64,000 nucleotides of DNA from Promethearchaeota archaeon (GCA_029838195.1 JALGVJ010000004.1:124001-188000); one strand, 5' to 3'; counted from the first letter of the stretch, positions 1 to 9,189 are shown. Notes: a model not told the origin generated them from the letters alone. Translations and numbers: made by a program.

Positions 1-586
1 GTTTAGGAACAGTTTTAATGATAGATAACTGAATAGAAGGAATAGGGAAAAACGCATGCCGAGGGATATCAATTTTTTTTTCTACTCGCATGAATGTACC
101 ATGAATAATTCCAAGTCGAGAAATTTTTTTATATTCACCATGCAAAATTAATTTATCTGCAAGAGTGCGTTCAATAGTAATAACTCCAATGGGAGAGTCT
201 TCATAATAAAATAATTTTTCTAAGAGTGGACCTGTTATGGAGTAAGGAATATTAGAAACAACTTTATCGTGTGGAGGTAATTTTGTGGTAAGAATATCGC
301 CATTAATGAGTGTAAGATTGTCAAAATTAGAAAATTTGTTAGAAAGGTAATTATATAAAACCGGATCAATTTCAATTGCAATTACTTTTTTAGCAAGGGT
401 TAATAATGGTTTTGTTAATGCCCCTAATCCAGCTCCAACTTCAAGGACGATATCCTGAGGAGAAATATCTGCTAACGTCACGATTTCATGACAAACTTTT
501 TCGTTTATTAAAAAATTTTGCCCGTATTTTTTCTTAGGGGTAAATTGAAGATTATTCAGTAAGGATAAGACTTGATTTTTATTCAT
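1..586 (-). CDS. ksgA: 16S rRNA dimethyladenosine transferase (KsgA/Dim1), C-terminus cut by window edge
   Basis: Translating the minus strand from the ATG at 586-584 gives an open frame to the window edge (about 195 residues). It starts MNKNQVLSLLNNLQF and then shows the KsgA hallmark KKKYGQNFL, the SAM-binding motif VLEVGAGLGALT, the acidic motif IEID and the catalytic NIPYSIT (NxPY/F for adenine N6). It dimethylates two adjacent adenines near the 3' end of 16S rRNA during small-subunit maturation. It lies 22 bp downstream of the DUF655 gene on the same strand, the standard archaeal order. The C-terminal domain is outside the window. Identification is secure. Confidence 0.95.
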   Translation of the reverse strand, partial: MNKNQVLSLLNNLQFTPKKKYGQNFLINEKVCHEIVTLADISPQDIVLEVGAGLGALTKPLLTLAKKVIAIEIDPVLYNYLSNKFSNFDNLTLINGDILTTKLPPHDKVVSNIPYSITGPLLEKLFYYEDSPIGVITIERTLADKLILHGEYKKISRLGIIHGTFMRVEKKIDIPRHAFFPIPSIQLSIIKTVPK

Positions 587-608
587 GATGTATTATTAAC
601 ATGAAAAA

Positions 609-1265
609 TTATTCATATCGTTGGGTTTTACTAAAAATGTAATATTTTGCATCTCTTTGAAGTTCCTTAATAATTCGTTGAGCGATCAATTTCGCAGGGT
701 TCGAAATACTTGTTCGATCAATGATATCTTGAAAAGTAGTAAATTTTTGACGATCACGAGCCTCTAAAATCTCCCACATGTGTTTTTGTCCAATGCCAGG
801 TAGCAATTTTAGAGCATGCATGCGCGGGGTAATTGAACTTGAATTGTTAAAAAAATTAATGAACATCTCTTCATAATTAACTACTTCTCGTTCTAAAATA
901 GGTTCTAAAAGAGCTTTCGAAGTAGTGGTTAAATCATCGTAGTCAATTTTTCTTAAAACATCTTTTAGTTGGCCTCTTGCGATGAAATTTTCATAGATGT
1001 CTTTATCCTGAATGTTTAGATTTGTCTCTCTCTCGCTTAATCTTACCTCATACAGAACAAAGTCAGGAAAAGTAAGAACTTGTGCGAGGGGTTGCTTGGT
1101 CCAACTCGGTCGCTCATCATCTGGATGCCCATAAGGTAATATGTCTAAGATAATCAACTCTCGAGACTTTTTTATGAACTGTTTTTTTTTTCCTTTGAGA
1201 TCTCTGTCTCGAGATTGCCGCCTGTAGGGAGGCCTCCTTTGAGTTCTCCGATAATTCCTTTCCAT
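609..1265 (-). CDS. DUF655 family RNA-binding/HhH protein
   Basis: Archaeal DUF655 protein of about 218 residues. A basic, Arg/Lys-rich N-terminus is followed by the DUF655 core (ILDILPYGHPDD, then an OB-like stretch) and a helix-hairpin-helix segment LPGIGQKHMWEILEAR near residues 155-170. The family is encoded between rpo4 and ksgA in many archaea and is presumed to bind nucleic acid; its exact role is not established. I chose ATG at 1265; a TTG at 1274 would add three residues. The gap to ksgA is only 22 bp, so the two are probably cotranscribed. Confidence 0.9.
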   Translation of the reverse strand: MERNYRRTQRRPPYRRQSRDRDLKGKKKQFIKKSRELIILDILPYGHPDDERPSWTKQPLAQVLTFPDFVLYEVRLSERETNLNIQDKDIYENFIARGQLKDVLRKIDYDDLTTTSKALLEPILEREVVNYEEMFINFFNNSSSITPRMHALKLLPGIGQKHMWEILEARDRQKFTTFQDIIDRTSISNPAKLIAQRIIKELQRDAKYYIFSKTQRYE

Positions 1266-1467
1266 ACCTACCAATTTTTTTATTTAATGATTTTATAATA
1301 TTCATAATATTTGTTATTCAGCGTTCAAGAACATTATAAAAAAGTGACTTCAATTGTTGGACCGTCTATAAAGATTAAAATGATTCAAGTATATAAACTC
1401 TTTTATTTTTATAAGAAAGCCCATGTTTATTTTTAATAAGAGAAAAGTAGCGTTCTTTAGAAATTTT

Positions 1468-1830
1468 TCAAGATTTTAATTCTTCAATTTCGTATAAAAT
1501 TTGTCGCAATTGTTCCTCATCAAATGTTTTTCCATGAAAGGATTTTTCAAGAATGACGCGTAATTCCAGAGTAGTTTTTGGGTCTATATTCACGATATTT
1601 ATCGCAAATTCTTCCTCTATGTCATAAGTTTCCATGAGATGTTTAATAATTTTTTTCGCCGTTTTATCATCCATTTTCGCAAACTTCTGAACGTAGTTAT
1701 AAGTAATTTCTTGAAAATGAGAAAGTCCCTCTTCACTATCAATTTCCATAATTTTTTCATTCAAATCTTCCATAATCTTTTTAACTTCAGGGATAGAAAC
1801 CGTCCTCTCATCAATTTTTCTGCCAAACAT
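1468..1830 (-). CDS. rpo4: DNA-directed RNA polymerase subunit Rpo4 (RpoF/Rpb4)
   Basis: 120-residue acidic protein matching archaeal RpoF, the partner of Rpo7 in the polymerase stalk. It contains the typical segments EVKKIMEDLNEK, a helical middle and the HRDC-like C-terminal part IVNIDPKTTLELRVIL. In the cell it would form the Rpo4/7 stalk, which binds nascent RNA and aids open-complex formation. It lies 36 bp downstream of rpl21e and upstream of DUF655, the conserved archaeal arrangement. Length is normal for the family. Confidence 0.93.
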   Translation of the reverse strand: MFGRKIDERTVSIPEVKKIMEDLNEKIMEIDSEEGLSHFQEITYNYVQKFAKMDDKTAKKIIKHLMETYDIEEEFAINIVNIDPKTTLELRVILEKSFHGKTFDEEQLRQILYEIEELKS

Positions 1831-1866
1831 TTTTATCTTTCAAGTTTTCTTTTAATTTCATGATTT

Positions 1867-2175
1867 TTATTCTTTTATAGATGCATGATTTAATCGCAGG
1901 TGTTCTCGCCCAATAATCAATAATTTCTTTTTATTTTGAAGTTTTACTTCTACCTCAAAACATCGTCCCCGTTTTCCTACAATGATTCCCGTTTTTCCAT
2001 GATATCTTCGATGTGGCAAGCCTCTTTTGTGTTGGGAAGGATCTGCTATGATATCCACGCGATCATTTATATTATAATCTACTAAATATTTTTCAACGCT
2101 TCCTAATCCTCTTTTTCTGGGTTTCTTTCGATATACTTTACGGGTTTTATTCCTATAGCCTTTATGAATGGTCAT
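1867..2175 (-). CDS. rpl21e: 50S ribosomal protein L21e
   Basis: About 102 residues from the ATG at 2175, which gives MTIHKGYRNKTRKVYRKK, the usual L21e N-terminus (KGYRxKTR). The frame is open to an upstream ATG at 2208 that would add 11 residues not typical of the family. The basic body includes the KOW-like segment HGKTGIIVGKRGRCFEVEV. It is a large-subunit protein present in archaea and eukaryotes. It begins the rpl21e-rpo4-DUF655-ksgA run, with pus10 180-210 bp upstream on the same strand. Confidence 0.95.
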   Translation of the reverse strand: MTIHKGYRNKTRKVYRKKPRKRGLGSVEKYLVDYNINDRVDIIADPSQHKRGLPHRRYHGKTGIIVGKRGRCFEVEVKLQNKKKLLIIGREHLRLNHASIKE

Positions 2176-2388
2176 GGTTATTTTCTCACGTATTTTACTT
2201 CTATTCAATGAATCGATTTAATTAAAAAGAAATTATATTTCTTTTAAGATAATAATGACTATTGAGTATTCTTATGAAGGATAGTTTATTTATTTTTTGA
2301 TTCTATGAACTTCATTAATAAAGATTTTGAGAACATTCTGCCATATTAAACATGATTGTTTTACAAGAAAAAAGTTTAAAATCATTTG

Positions 2389-3750
2389 TTAAGACTTTAT
2401 CTCAATAACATCTAATTCTTTGCATTTCAAGGATACTTTAAAAATCTCGTGAAAAGAGGGATGAGTCCTTCCTCCATCTCCATTTATTAGTTCTTTAATA
2501 TACGTTCCTCCTTGAGTTTCTATGATAAATTCGAAGGTCGTTGGATTCAAATATTTTCCCTTTATATTATGGATGCGTTTTATACGAACTTTATCCGCAC
2601 GGCGATGAGAAACTCGAAGAGGTGTTCTTTGTTTAATTTCCTTTCCTTCCAATGTTTCTTTAATCTTTTTCCTCAATTCTTCAAATTCTTCTTTTGATAT
2701 TTCTTTATCAATCTCTACAAGCGCTTTATAAACTTTAGCAGTATCTTTTTGTTTTTCCTTTATCTTTATGACCTCAGATTTGTCACTATACCTTAAATCT
2801 TTAATGATAATCTTACCTATATTCAATTCATTTGTCCTTTCTTGGATTTTTTTTAAGTCTAAATTTCGAATTCTTGGGTTTTTTAGTTCTAAAATAAAGG
2901 GTCTTCCTTCTCCTAACATTTTCACATCAATATCTTCTCTTCCGGCACCATGAAAAGAGGAATTAGTAGCCTTGGATTCCTTGATGAATAGAGGGCTAAT
3001 TAATTCTTCAACGCTCGTGGGATATCTTTTACCCAAATAATTGCACTCTTCACATCCCTGTCCTTCACAATTCAAGCAAATCCATTTGGTTTGGGGAATG
3101 CCTCGAATTAATTTTTGATATCTGCCATAAATGAACAATGACCTAATTTTTACCTCCACGTGAAAGGTTTCGGCATATAAATGATAAATGATTAAAATAT
3201 CTGCTCCATCAAATTTAGTTGGTACTTCTAATAATTTTGATAATTGTTTTCCTATTTCTCGATTGAAATGACTTTTAAATGCTTCTGCCTCCAAAATATT
3301 AAATTCTGATTTAAATTCATCTTCTCTATTTTCAATTTCAGAGTCCAAACTTGTTCCAACAAGAAAATTATTAAACTCTATCCCTTTTACAGCTTCTACT
3401 GCTTTTTCTATATATTTTTGTAGGTTAGAAAAAATATTATTACATAAATAACAATTCTCTTCTTGATCTTTTTTAAAATATGAAATTCCTTCCCGTTCTA
3501 ATACTTTTTGAGCAGGTAAAAAATGGGCATTTTCAGCCAGAATTTTTAAATTCTCAATAGCTTGAGACTTTTCTTGGTCGTTTCCTAATAAATATTTTCT
3601 ATGATTTTCCATGGTCAAGACCAATAAAATCGCACGACCTCGTTCATGATTTGTGGTATCCGATGCTAATAACGAAAACATCCGACCTAAACAATGACAA
3701 CAAATATATCTCGTCTTAAAAATTTTTAAAATGCGTTCAAACATGTTCAT
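2389..3750 (-). CDS. pus10: tRNA pseudouridine synthase Pus10
   Basis: 453 residues. The N-terminal part has the Pus10 zinc-binding cysteines (C17, C20, C100, C103), within CCHCLGRMFSLLA and CYLCNNIF. A second cysteine cluster at about 225-236 has the pattern CLNCEGQGCEEC. The catalytic block GAGREDIDVKMLGEGRPF spans about 268-285, with the catalytic Asp within the RED-I-D part. Archaeal Pus10 makes pseudouridine 54 and 55 in the T-loop of tRNA. It is the first gene of the minus-strand translation/transcription cluster. The C-terminus (GGTYIKELINGDGGRTHPS) is also diagnostic. Confidence 0.95.
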   Translation of the reverse strand: MNMFERILKIFKTRYICCHCLGRMFSLLASDTTNHERGRAILLVLTMENHRKYLLGNDQEKSQAIENLKILAENAHFLPAQKVLEREGISYFKKDQEENCYLCNNIFSNLQKYIEKAVEAVKGIEFNNFLVGTSLDSEIENREDEFKSEFNILEAEAFKSHFNREIGKQLSKLLEVPTKFDGADILIIYHLYAETFHVEVKIRSLFIYGRYQKLIRGIPQTKWICLNCEGQGCEECNYLGKRYPTSVEELISPLFIKESKATNSSFHGAGREDIDVKMLGEGRPFILELKNPRIRNLDLKKIQERTNELNIGKIIIKDLRYSDKSEVIKIKEKQKDTAKVYKALVEIDKEISKEEFEELRKKIKETLEGKEIKQRTPLRVSHRRADKVRIKRIHNIKGKYLNPTTFEFIIETQGGTYIKELINGDGGRTHPSFHEIFKVSLKCKELDVIEIKS

Positions 3751-3956
3751 GTATATGATTAATAATTAGATATTCCATATCTTATTATCTATTTTACTAA
3801 TTAAGTATCAAATCACGAAGAATTGAAAAACCTTTAAAAGAAAAATAGATTTTTTTATTTAATTTTAATAAATATACGCAATTACAATCGCAATTGAGTA
3901 TATAAGTTCATTCATATTTAATTTCCTTGATTAAAGTGTATAAAGGAACAAGTAAT

Positions 3957-4217
3957 ATGACGAAATTAAAAGGACACGTAAAATGGTTTGATCTCAAGAG
4001 AGGATTTGGATTTATATCCCCTCTTAATGAAGACGGAAGCGTATCTCTTGATAAGGATAATTCTAAAGATATATTCGTGCATTTTTCTAACATTCAAATG
4101 GATGGCTTTAAAAAATTAGATCAAGGAGATATTGTAGAGTTTGAAATCAGAGAATCTAAAGATAAAGGCCCCGAAGCAATTAACGTAAAATGTATTGCTA
4201 AAGATCGCAGATTTTAA
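3957..4217 (+). CDS. Cold-shock domain protein (CspA-like)
   Basis: Single cold-shock domain of 86 residues from the ATG at 3957. It has [15 protein letters not shown] carrying RNP1 (about 14-20) and DIFVHF as RNP2 (about 38-43). It should bind single-stranded RNA/DNA as an RNA chaperone. The frame is open upstream to 3927, but [11 protein letters not shown] is the normal N-terminus and a GGAA lies shortly before it. CspA-type proteins are mainly bacterial and occur patchily in archaea, so ancestral transfer is plausible. It is divergent from pus10 and monocistronic. Confidence 0.9.
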   Translation: MTKLKGHVKWFDLKRGFGFISPLNEDGSVSLDKDNSKDIFVHFSNIQMDGFKKLDQGDIVEFEIRESKDKGPEAINVKCIAKDRRF

Positions 4218-4593
4218 TCATTTACACTACGTTTTTGTTAAAATTTTAGAATTTAAGTTCTTTTTTTCCTACTTTTTTCTTTCATTTCTCACTCACACTT
4301 TTTTAGAAACATTAATAAAGATATTTTTACCTAAGAATAAGAGCCCTCCTAAATGAAATGGATGCTCTTTCAAAATTTAATCCATTAAATCATCATATTT
4401 CGGGGTTAAATTATATTTAATGGAATTATTAAATTCATTCCATTTACAAAAAATTTCGCTTAGAAATTCAATAGAAATACAAATCCATATTTTAATAGGA
4501 AGAAGGTTTCACGATCATTCTTATTAAGAATAAAATTTCATTAATCAATTAATAATAATTAAATTACTATAAAAATACATTTAATATATATAT
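4218..4593. other. AT-rich intergenic region without a recognisable gene
   Basis: 376 bp, very AT-rich, with poly-T tracts just after the cold-shock gene (about 4257-4275) that could end its transcription. A run of alternating TA at about 4583-4595 directly precedes the HEPN start. I see no conserved reading frame, tRNA or repeat. Confidence 0.6.
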
Positions 4594-5001
4594 ATGCACA
4601 AGAATGAAGTAGATTTATTGATAAATAGATCAAAAGCATTTCTGGATGCTGTTAAAGAAAGATTAAAAAAAAAGAATTTTGATCTTGCGTGTTTCATGGC
4701 CGAACAAGGTGCTCAACTTTTTTTAAAAGCAATTTTATTAGAGAGTTCCGGAGAATTTCCCAGAACGCATTCGATTAGGGAATTAATTACGATGATAGAA
4801 TTTTTAAAAAATCAAGAAATATCTATGGATAGAAATGCCCTTACCTTTTTAGAAAGTGCATATATTAATTCGCGTTATTAAAGCTTTTTATATTCAGAAA
4901 AAGATGCTAAAAATGCGATAAAAACAGCAGAAGAGGTGATAAAAATTGTGGAAGATATTAGAGCTCAAGAAAAAAAAGCTAGAAATGCTCAAGAATTTTA
5001 G
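4594..5001 (+). pseudogene. HEPN domain protein with in-frame TAA stop
   Basis: The frame from ATG 4594 encodes a HEPN domain of the MNT-partner type (CFMAEQGAQLFLKAIL, and the RxxxxH-like FPRTHSIRELI), but a TAA at 4879-4881 stops it after 95 residues (YINSRY). The same frame continues directly with family-typical sequence (SFLYSEKDAKNAIKTAEEVI) to a TAG at 4999-5001, giving about 134 residues without the first stop. HEPN/MNT pairs act as toxin-antitoxin or nucleotide-transfer modules. Either the gene was inactivated by one substitution, or a 95-residue truncated form is made, or the base is wrong. The tail overlaps the MNT gene, as expected for a coupled pair. Confidence 0.8.
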
Positions 5002-5287
5002 AATTTTCTTAAAAGTTATTAAGGAGAATGCCAAATCACTCCTTAAAGATTGTCGAGTTTATTTATTTGGAAGTGTTTTAGATGAGGAAAATGTAGGAGG
5101 AAGCGATATTGATGTTTTGATAGTGGCGAATGTCCCTAAAAAACATATGTTAAGAGCAGAATTAGTGGCAACAATTGAAGAAAAATCCGGTTTGCCCTTA
5201 TATCATCCTTTTGATTTACATCTCATCGATTTTGAAGAACTCGAAAAGTGGAAGGATATTCATAAATTAAAGTTAGAACCAATATAA
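4946..5287 (+). CDS. MNT-type minimal nucleotidyltransferase
   Basis: 113 residues from TTG 4946 (or about 100 from ATG 4985). It carries the nucleotidyltransferase signature FGSVLDEENVGGSDIDVLIV (GS at about 42-43, catalytic Asp at about 54 and 56) and a third Asp in PFDLHLID. In HEPN/MNT modules this enzyme AMPylates the HEPN partner and so neutralises it. It overlaps the HEPN reading frame by tens of bases, implying translational coupling. Unlike the HEPN gene, it appears intact. Confidence 0.87.
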   Translation: MWKILELKKKKLEMLKNFRIFLKVIKENAKSLLKDCRVYLFGSVLDEENVGGSDIDVLIVANVPKKHMLRAELVATIEEKSGLPLYHPFDLHLIDFEELEKWKDIHKLKLEPI

Positions 5288-5414
5288 TCAAATAGTAAGA
5301 ATGCAATATCATTATTAATTAAAAAAGAAATACATGCATTTAAACTAAAAATAAATCTTATTTTTCAAGAGATGGGTTGTGGATAAATAATAATGGATAT
5401 CATCCATGGTCATT

Positions 5415-5727
5415 ATGAATGTAATTTTTAGTATTTTGTTTGTTCTCATTATTCTAACATCATTGCATTAAAAATTGCCTTTACATTTAAAAAGGCTAAT
5501 GATATAATTTTATTTTAGTAAGTTTAGCTTGGATTGGCCTTTCTAAACCTTGGTGGTTTTCTAGTATTAGCTTTATTTTTAAATTCTTAATCATATATTT
5601 TACCTTCACGGACCTTTCAGTATTAGCTACAAGAAGAAATCAAGTTGATTATGATCTTGGCTTGATATTAATCTCATATTTAATCGTAAATTTATTAATT
5701 TTCATTATCTTAGCTTTTTTCTCATAA
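5415..5727 (+). pseudogene. Decayed integral membrane protein gene
   Basis: An ATG at 5415 starts MNVIFSILFVLIILTSLH and stops at TAA 5469-5471. The same frame then reads KIAFTFKKANDIILF to a TAG (5517-5519). The frame one base over continues from 5503 (SLAWIGLSKPWWFSS, then two hydrophobic segments) to TAA 5725-5727. Together they look like one short multi-helix membrane protein broken by a stop and a +1 frameshift. The pattern basic loop - hydrophobic - WIG - PW faintly recalls the seven-helix protein at 36122-36823, but this is a visual resemblance only. Function unknown. Confidence 0.45.
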
Positions 5728-5740
5728 AATGAGAAAAAAG
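5714..5740. terminator. Perfect 12-bp inverted repeat, possible terminator or repeat remnant
   Basis: CTTTTTTCTCAT, a 3-nt AAA loop, then ATGAGAAAAAAG. It overlaps the end of the decayed membrane gene. On either strand it gives an AT-rich hairpin with a U-run inside the stem. It could stop transcription towards the MFS gene, but archaea mostly use plain U-tracts. Confidence 0.4.
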
Positions 5741-5919
5741 AAATCTCAAATAAATTAATTGCTTCTAAAAAATGTTATTACGGGCATTAAAAAATTAAAT
5801 ACTAAAAACAATTCTTCACATTAGCTTTTTTTCATCCAATCTATTCAAGATTTTAAGAGATAAATGAAGGAATATAATAGATAAAAGGAAAAAAATTTAT
5901 TTAATTAAATTTGGTTTTT

Positions 5920-7269
5920 TTACCTTTCCCACGCAAAATCGAGCGTGACATATTTTTTCGTGTAAAAATAAGAAATCAATAAGATCACCGAACAAATCGG
6001 CCCCCACACGACTAAGCCCAAGGAAAACGTGTTAGTTCCTACTGTAATTGCAGGTAAAGAGGTGATTAACCCTAATAAAAATACGCCTATTGCTTGGAAA
6101 ATGTTTAAAATGATGCTTGGATATCCCACGTAGATTCCTGCCTTTAGAGCACCGGTAGTTTTACTATCATCATCCGCTAAATCCGCATACATTATATAAG
6201 GGAACAAATACCAGCCTCCTAAAATCGCCGCTATGCCTAATATGAAAAAAATTCCTAATATCAAGGGAGAAATGCTCGACACGAGTCCTAATAGGGTAAT
6301 CGGAAGAAATATCACCGCAACAATGAATATGGTTAATAAGGTAGGCTTCTTTCCTCGTTTTTCAATGGATTTTCTCCAGATATACAAGAAAATAAAAATT
6401 CCTAAAAGCAAGCACACTGCTACAATTAAATATTCCATCGTACTCAACCCAAGCACCACTTCTGTGTACGTGAGCATGACAGTGGAGATTATGCTCCATC
6501 CAAAACCTGAGATTCCCTGCATTAGGACCACCAGATTGTAGTTCTTGTTTTTTAGGATGATTTTCAAGTTTCCTATTAGATCCGTGTCAATTGGAAAATG
6601 TGGTTCTGTCGGCAACACGAAGCAAATTAAAGAGAATAAAAGTATCGCAATTCCACCGAACAAAATCACGATGATTAAAAATTCTGAAGGGATCGTATTG
6701 ATGTCCGTTTGTAATTTATCAAACACGTTAGTAAATACGATTAAAGTGGTCAATGCCATGATTCCGTTCCCTATAAAGTTAAAAGTATTTTGAGCTTGGG
6801 AAACAACAGGTCTTTCATTAATTGGGAAGAGTTCGGCAAGCCAAGCTTGATAAGGCGTGGTAATGGCATAACTAGCTCTAAAAATGATGTCCCAAATTAA
6901 TAACCATTGGAATAATAACGATTTATTATTGAGATCAGGCAATACTAAGCCCGGTAATAGTAAGAATATGAAAGTTATGCCAAGCAAGGGTGCGAAAACG
7001 ATCAAGAACGGTTTTCTACGCCCCCATTTAGTATATTTTGCATCACTAACCCATCCCAGTAAGAATTGAGCCGCTGCAATACTTAAATATCCCATGGCTT
7101 GAGCAAAACCAACTAAAATAGGATTCAAGCCATAAGCAACGTAATAGAGAGTAAAGAGAGCAAATCCTTCGACGCCTAGGACGAGAGAACTTCCGAGCCG
7201 AGGGGAAGCGAAAAGGATTTTTTTCGAGAGTGGCGTTTCTTTCCTTTCCGGCAATTCATTTTCTGACAT
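5920..7269 (-). CDS. GPH-type sugar/cation symporter (MFS)
   Basis: 449 residues with about 12 hydrophobic segments. The loop after the second helix has the glycoside-pentoside-hexuronide pattern GWVSDAKYTKWGRRKPF (about 72-88). ADLADDD near residue 360 matches the conserved second-half motif of the family. It should import a glycoside or sugar acid with a cation; the substrate cannot be read from sequence. It is monocistronic. A TATA-like ATTATATAAAG, readable on the minus strand, lies near 7342-7352. A second GPH transporter (22835-24226) is only distantly similar. Confidence 0.87.
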   Translation of the reverse strand: MSENELPERKETPLSKKILFASPRLGSSLVLGVEGFALFTLYYVAYGLNPILVGFAQAMGYLSIAAAQFLLGWVSDAKYTKWGRRKPFLIVFAPLLGITFIFLLLPGLVLPDLNNKSLLFQWLLIWDIIFRASYAITTPYQAWLAELFPINERPVVSQAQNTFNFIGNGIMALTTLIVFTNVFDKLQTDINTIPSEFLIIVILFGGIAILLFSLICFVLPTEPHFPIDTDLIGNLKIILKNKNYNLVVLMQGISGFGWSIISTVMLTYTEVVLGLSTMEYLIVAVCLLLGIFIFLYIWRKSIEKRGKKPTLLTIFIVAVIFLPITLLGLVSSISPLILGIFFILGIAAILGGWYLFPYIMYADLADDDSKTTGALKAGIYVGYPSIILNIFQAIGVFLLGLITSLPAITVGTNTFSLGLVVWGPICSVILLISYFYTKKYVTLDFAWER

Positions 7270-7429
7270 TATTTTCCACCGTTGAATTATTTAAAAATAT
7301 TAAGTCAAAATAATTTATTATCAGATAATTTTAGCACGTGATATTATATAAAGTTGTGAGTTCTATCAATGATGGAATGATAAAATTAATACTTTATGAA
7401 ATTTGGTAGGGAAGAGGAAGGGAAAGAAT

Positions 7430-8371
7430 TTACTTTTCTTCTTCTTTTTCTTCTTCCCATCCAAGTTCTTTGAGGATGGAGTCTAAAGCTTCCGATTCTT
7501 CCTCTAAAATAAAATCGCTATCATATTCTTTGGCAATGAATTCTTCATCAAATTCAGGGGCTTTTAATTCCTCAAAGGATGGTAATTCTTGAGAAGAAGG
7601 GGGTTCAGGAGAGAGTCGTGATGGTTCAGGCTGCGATGGGGGAGGAGCAGAAGGCTCTTCTTCAATTTCAATAGGAGTATAATCATCTAAAGGAAGGGGA
7701 GGAATTTCATCCTCATATACCTTGAAAGAAACTTGTTCAGATGGTAGAGATGTTTTGGACCGGGGAAGCGATACAACATTATTGACAATTCCTACTTCTA
7801 ATTGTTCGAGTTCTACGCCTTCTTGTTCCCATTCATCCAAGAATCCTAATAATTCGTCGAGAGCTTGTTTATCTTGATCAACGGATGGAATGAACGTTTT
7901 TGGTTCTTTTTCTGGTTCTGGTTCAGGTTTTTTCGTTAATTTTTGACGTTCTTTTTCTTCTAAGGATAAAGCCATTTCAGTAAATTCTCCACCCGAGAGA
8001 AGAATATTAAGCTTTCTGGCGAGTTCTCTTAAATATCCCAAATAATATCCGACTCTATAAATTGCTTTTAATCCTCCGAATACCAAGTAATCATCATTAA
8101 CCGCAATTAATATAGAATAACCGGCACTATTATGGAGGATGATTTCTTTTAAATCTCCATGATTGGAGACAGTGGTTAATCTGAGTCCTAAATCGATTAG
8201 AGCTGAACTAGAAGCTGAAACTGCATCTGCATCGAGTTCTGCGGAATGCGCACTGGCTACTTTCATCCCCACCCGTGAAAGGACGATTAAATTTTCCAAA
8301 TCTGTTTTTTCTTCCTCTTCTTTTAGAAGATTCATCATTTTATAACGTATATCTTCCGCAATTTCTGACAT
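7430..8371 (-). CDS. Roadblock/LC7 domain protein with long acidic Pro-rich tail
   Basis: 313 residues. Residues about 16-115 form a Roadblock/LC7 (MglB-like) domain: LIVLSRVGMKVAS, then HNSAGYSILIAVNDDYLVFGG. The rest is a low-complexity acidic tail rich in Glu, Pro and Ser with short hydrophobic patches, ending LDSILKELGWEEEKEEEK. Roadblock domains are dimeric partners of small Ras-like GTPases and are numerous in Asgard genomes. The tail may hold short linear motifs for partners. No GTPase gene is adjacent; the nearest in the window is at 45770. The neighbours on the same strand are separated by 70-160 bp. Confidence 0.87.
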   Translation of the reverse strand: MSEIAEDIRYKMMNLLKEEEEKTDLENLIVLSRVGMKVASAHSAELDADAVSASSSALIDLGLRLTTVSNHGDLKEIILHNSAGYSILIAVNDDYLVFGGLKAIYRVGYYLGYLRELARKLNILLSGGEFTEMALSLEEKERQKLTKKPEPEPEKEPKTFIPSVDQDKQALDELLGFLDEWEQEGVELEQLEVGIVNNVVSLPRSKTSLPSEQVSFKVYEDEIPPLPLDDYTPIEIEEEPSAPPPSQPEPSRLSPEPPSSQELPSFEELKAPEFDEEFIAKEYDSDFILEEESEALDSILKELGWEEEKEEEK

Positions 8372-8442
8372 TTTCTTCGTGAAAAATTTTTCTTTTACAC
8401 TATAGGTTTGTTAAAAGTTATCTTCCCTACTATTAACATGAT

Positions 8443-9189
8443 TCATAAGTTATTATATTTTTTCATGGGGGATAAAAATTTTATAAGATTCATTTGAGTT
8501 TTAGAAGGGAGAATTAATTCCTTAAAATTATATCCCGTTATTTCCGTTATGATTTTCTTGATTTCTTCAAGAACTTCTTTAGGAATAAGATGGTCGGTAT
8601 TAATTTCGTATATTTTTTTATCTCCTTGAGGTGAACGGAATTCTTGGCGATAAAGAGCCATGATGGTGAGCAAATAATTTTTTTCTTGCTCATTCCATGA
8701 TTTTCGAATGGTTTCTAATGATTCTCGATGGGTGATGCGGTTTAGAATGGTTTCCGGACTGGCTGTAAGATAGAGGATATAATCTTCCTTCCATTTTACC
8801 GAGTTATACATGTCAGAAATTAATTGATAATCCTTTTCTTTCAATTTCAAGCCCTTGGAATAAATTAAAACACAAGAAGGGCTTCTATCTAAAATGAGAA
8901 TTCGTCCTCTATAACGACTGGTAAAATTCATAATGCTTTGATTCCGTCGAATGAATTGCTGCAAGAAATGAATTTCACTTCGGAAGGCTATTTGCTTATT
9001 CTTCGAACCGAATGGAAATGGAGGATTTTGAACGTACCGTTCTCTATAAAACTTGAATTTCTTGTTGTTTTCGCCCACGTCTTTCCGAAGTAAGTTAAAT
9101 ATAGTGGTTTTTCCTACACCATGAGGTCCCGCTATGGAAATTACAATATTGCGTTTTGTACCCTTGTTTCTATATTCTTTTTTACCCAC
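8443..9189 (-). CDS. P-loop nucleotide kinase (deoxynucleoside/thymidylate kinase-like)
   Basis: Walker A GPHGVGKTT lies close to the N-terminus and DRSPSCVLIYSKG follows about 75 residues on, the DRS-type motif of deoxynucleoside and thymidylate kinases. A LID-like Arg-rich stretch (ILNRITHRESLETIRKS) follows. It probably phosphorylates a nucleoside, a nucleotide or another small molecule; the exact substrate is unclear. I prefer GTG at 9189 (about 248 residues, GAGG upstream) to TTG at 9237, which adds a basic, poorly conserved-looking leader. Confidence 0.78.
   Translation of the reverse strand: MGKKEYRNKGTKRNIVISIAGPHGVGKTTIFNLLRKDVGENNKKFKFYRERYVQNPPFPFGSKNKQIAFRSEIHFLQQFIRRNQSIMNFTSRYRGRILILDRSPSCVLIYSKGLKLKEKDYQLISDMYNSVKWKEDYILYLTASPETILNRITHRESLETIRKSWNEQEKNYLLTIMALYRQEFRSPQGDKKIYEINTDHLIPKEVLEEIKKIITEITGYNFKELILPSKTQMNLIKFLSPMKKYNNL

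Noticed and set aside
1117..1305. 62-codon minus-strand frame overlapping the DUF655 gene
   Set aside because: Shadow frame of the basic N-terminal region of DUF655; no family features.
4879..4881. Reassignment of TAA/TAG as sense codons to explain the broken genes
   Set aside because: TAA and TAG are used as normal stops throughout the window, and no suppressor tRNA is visible. Gene decay or base errors are simpler.
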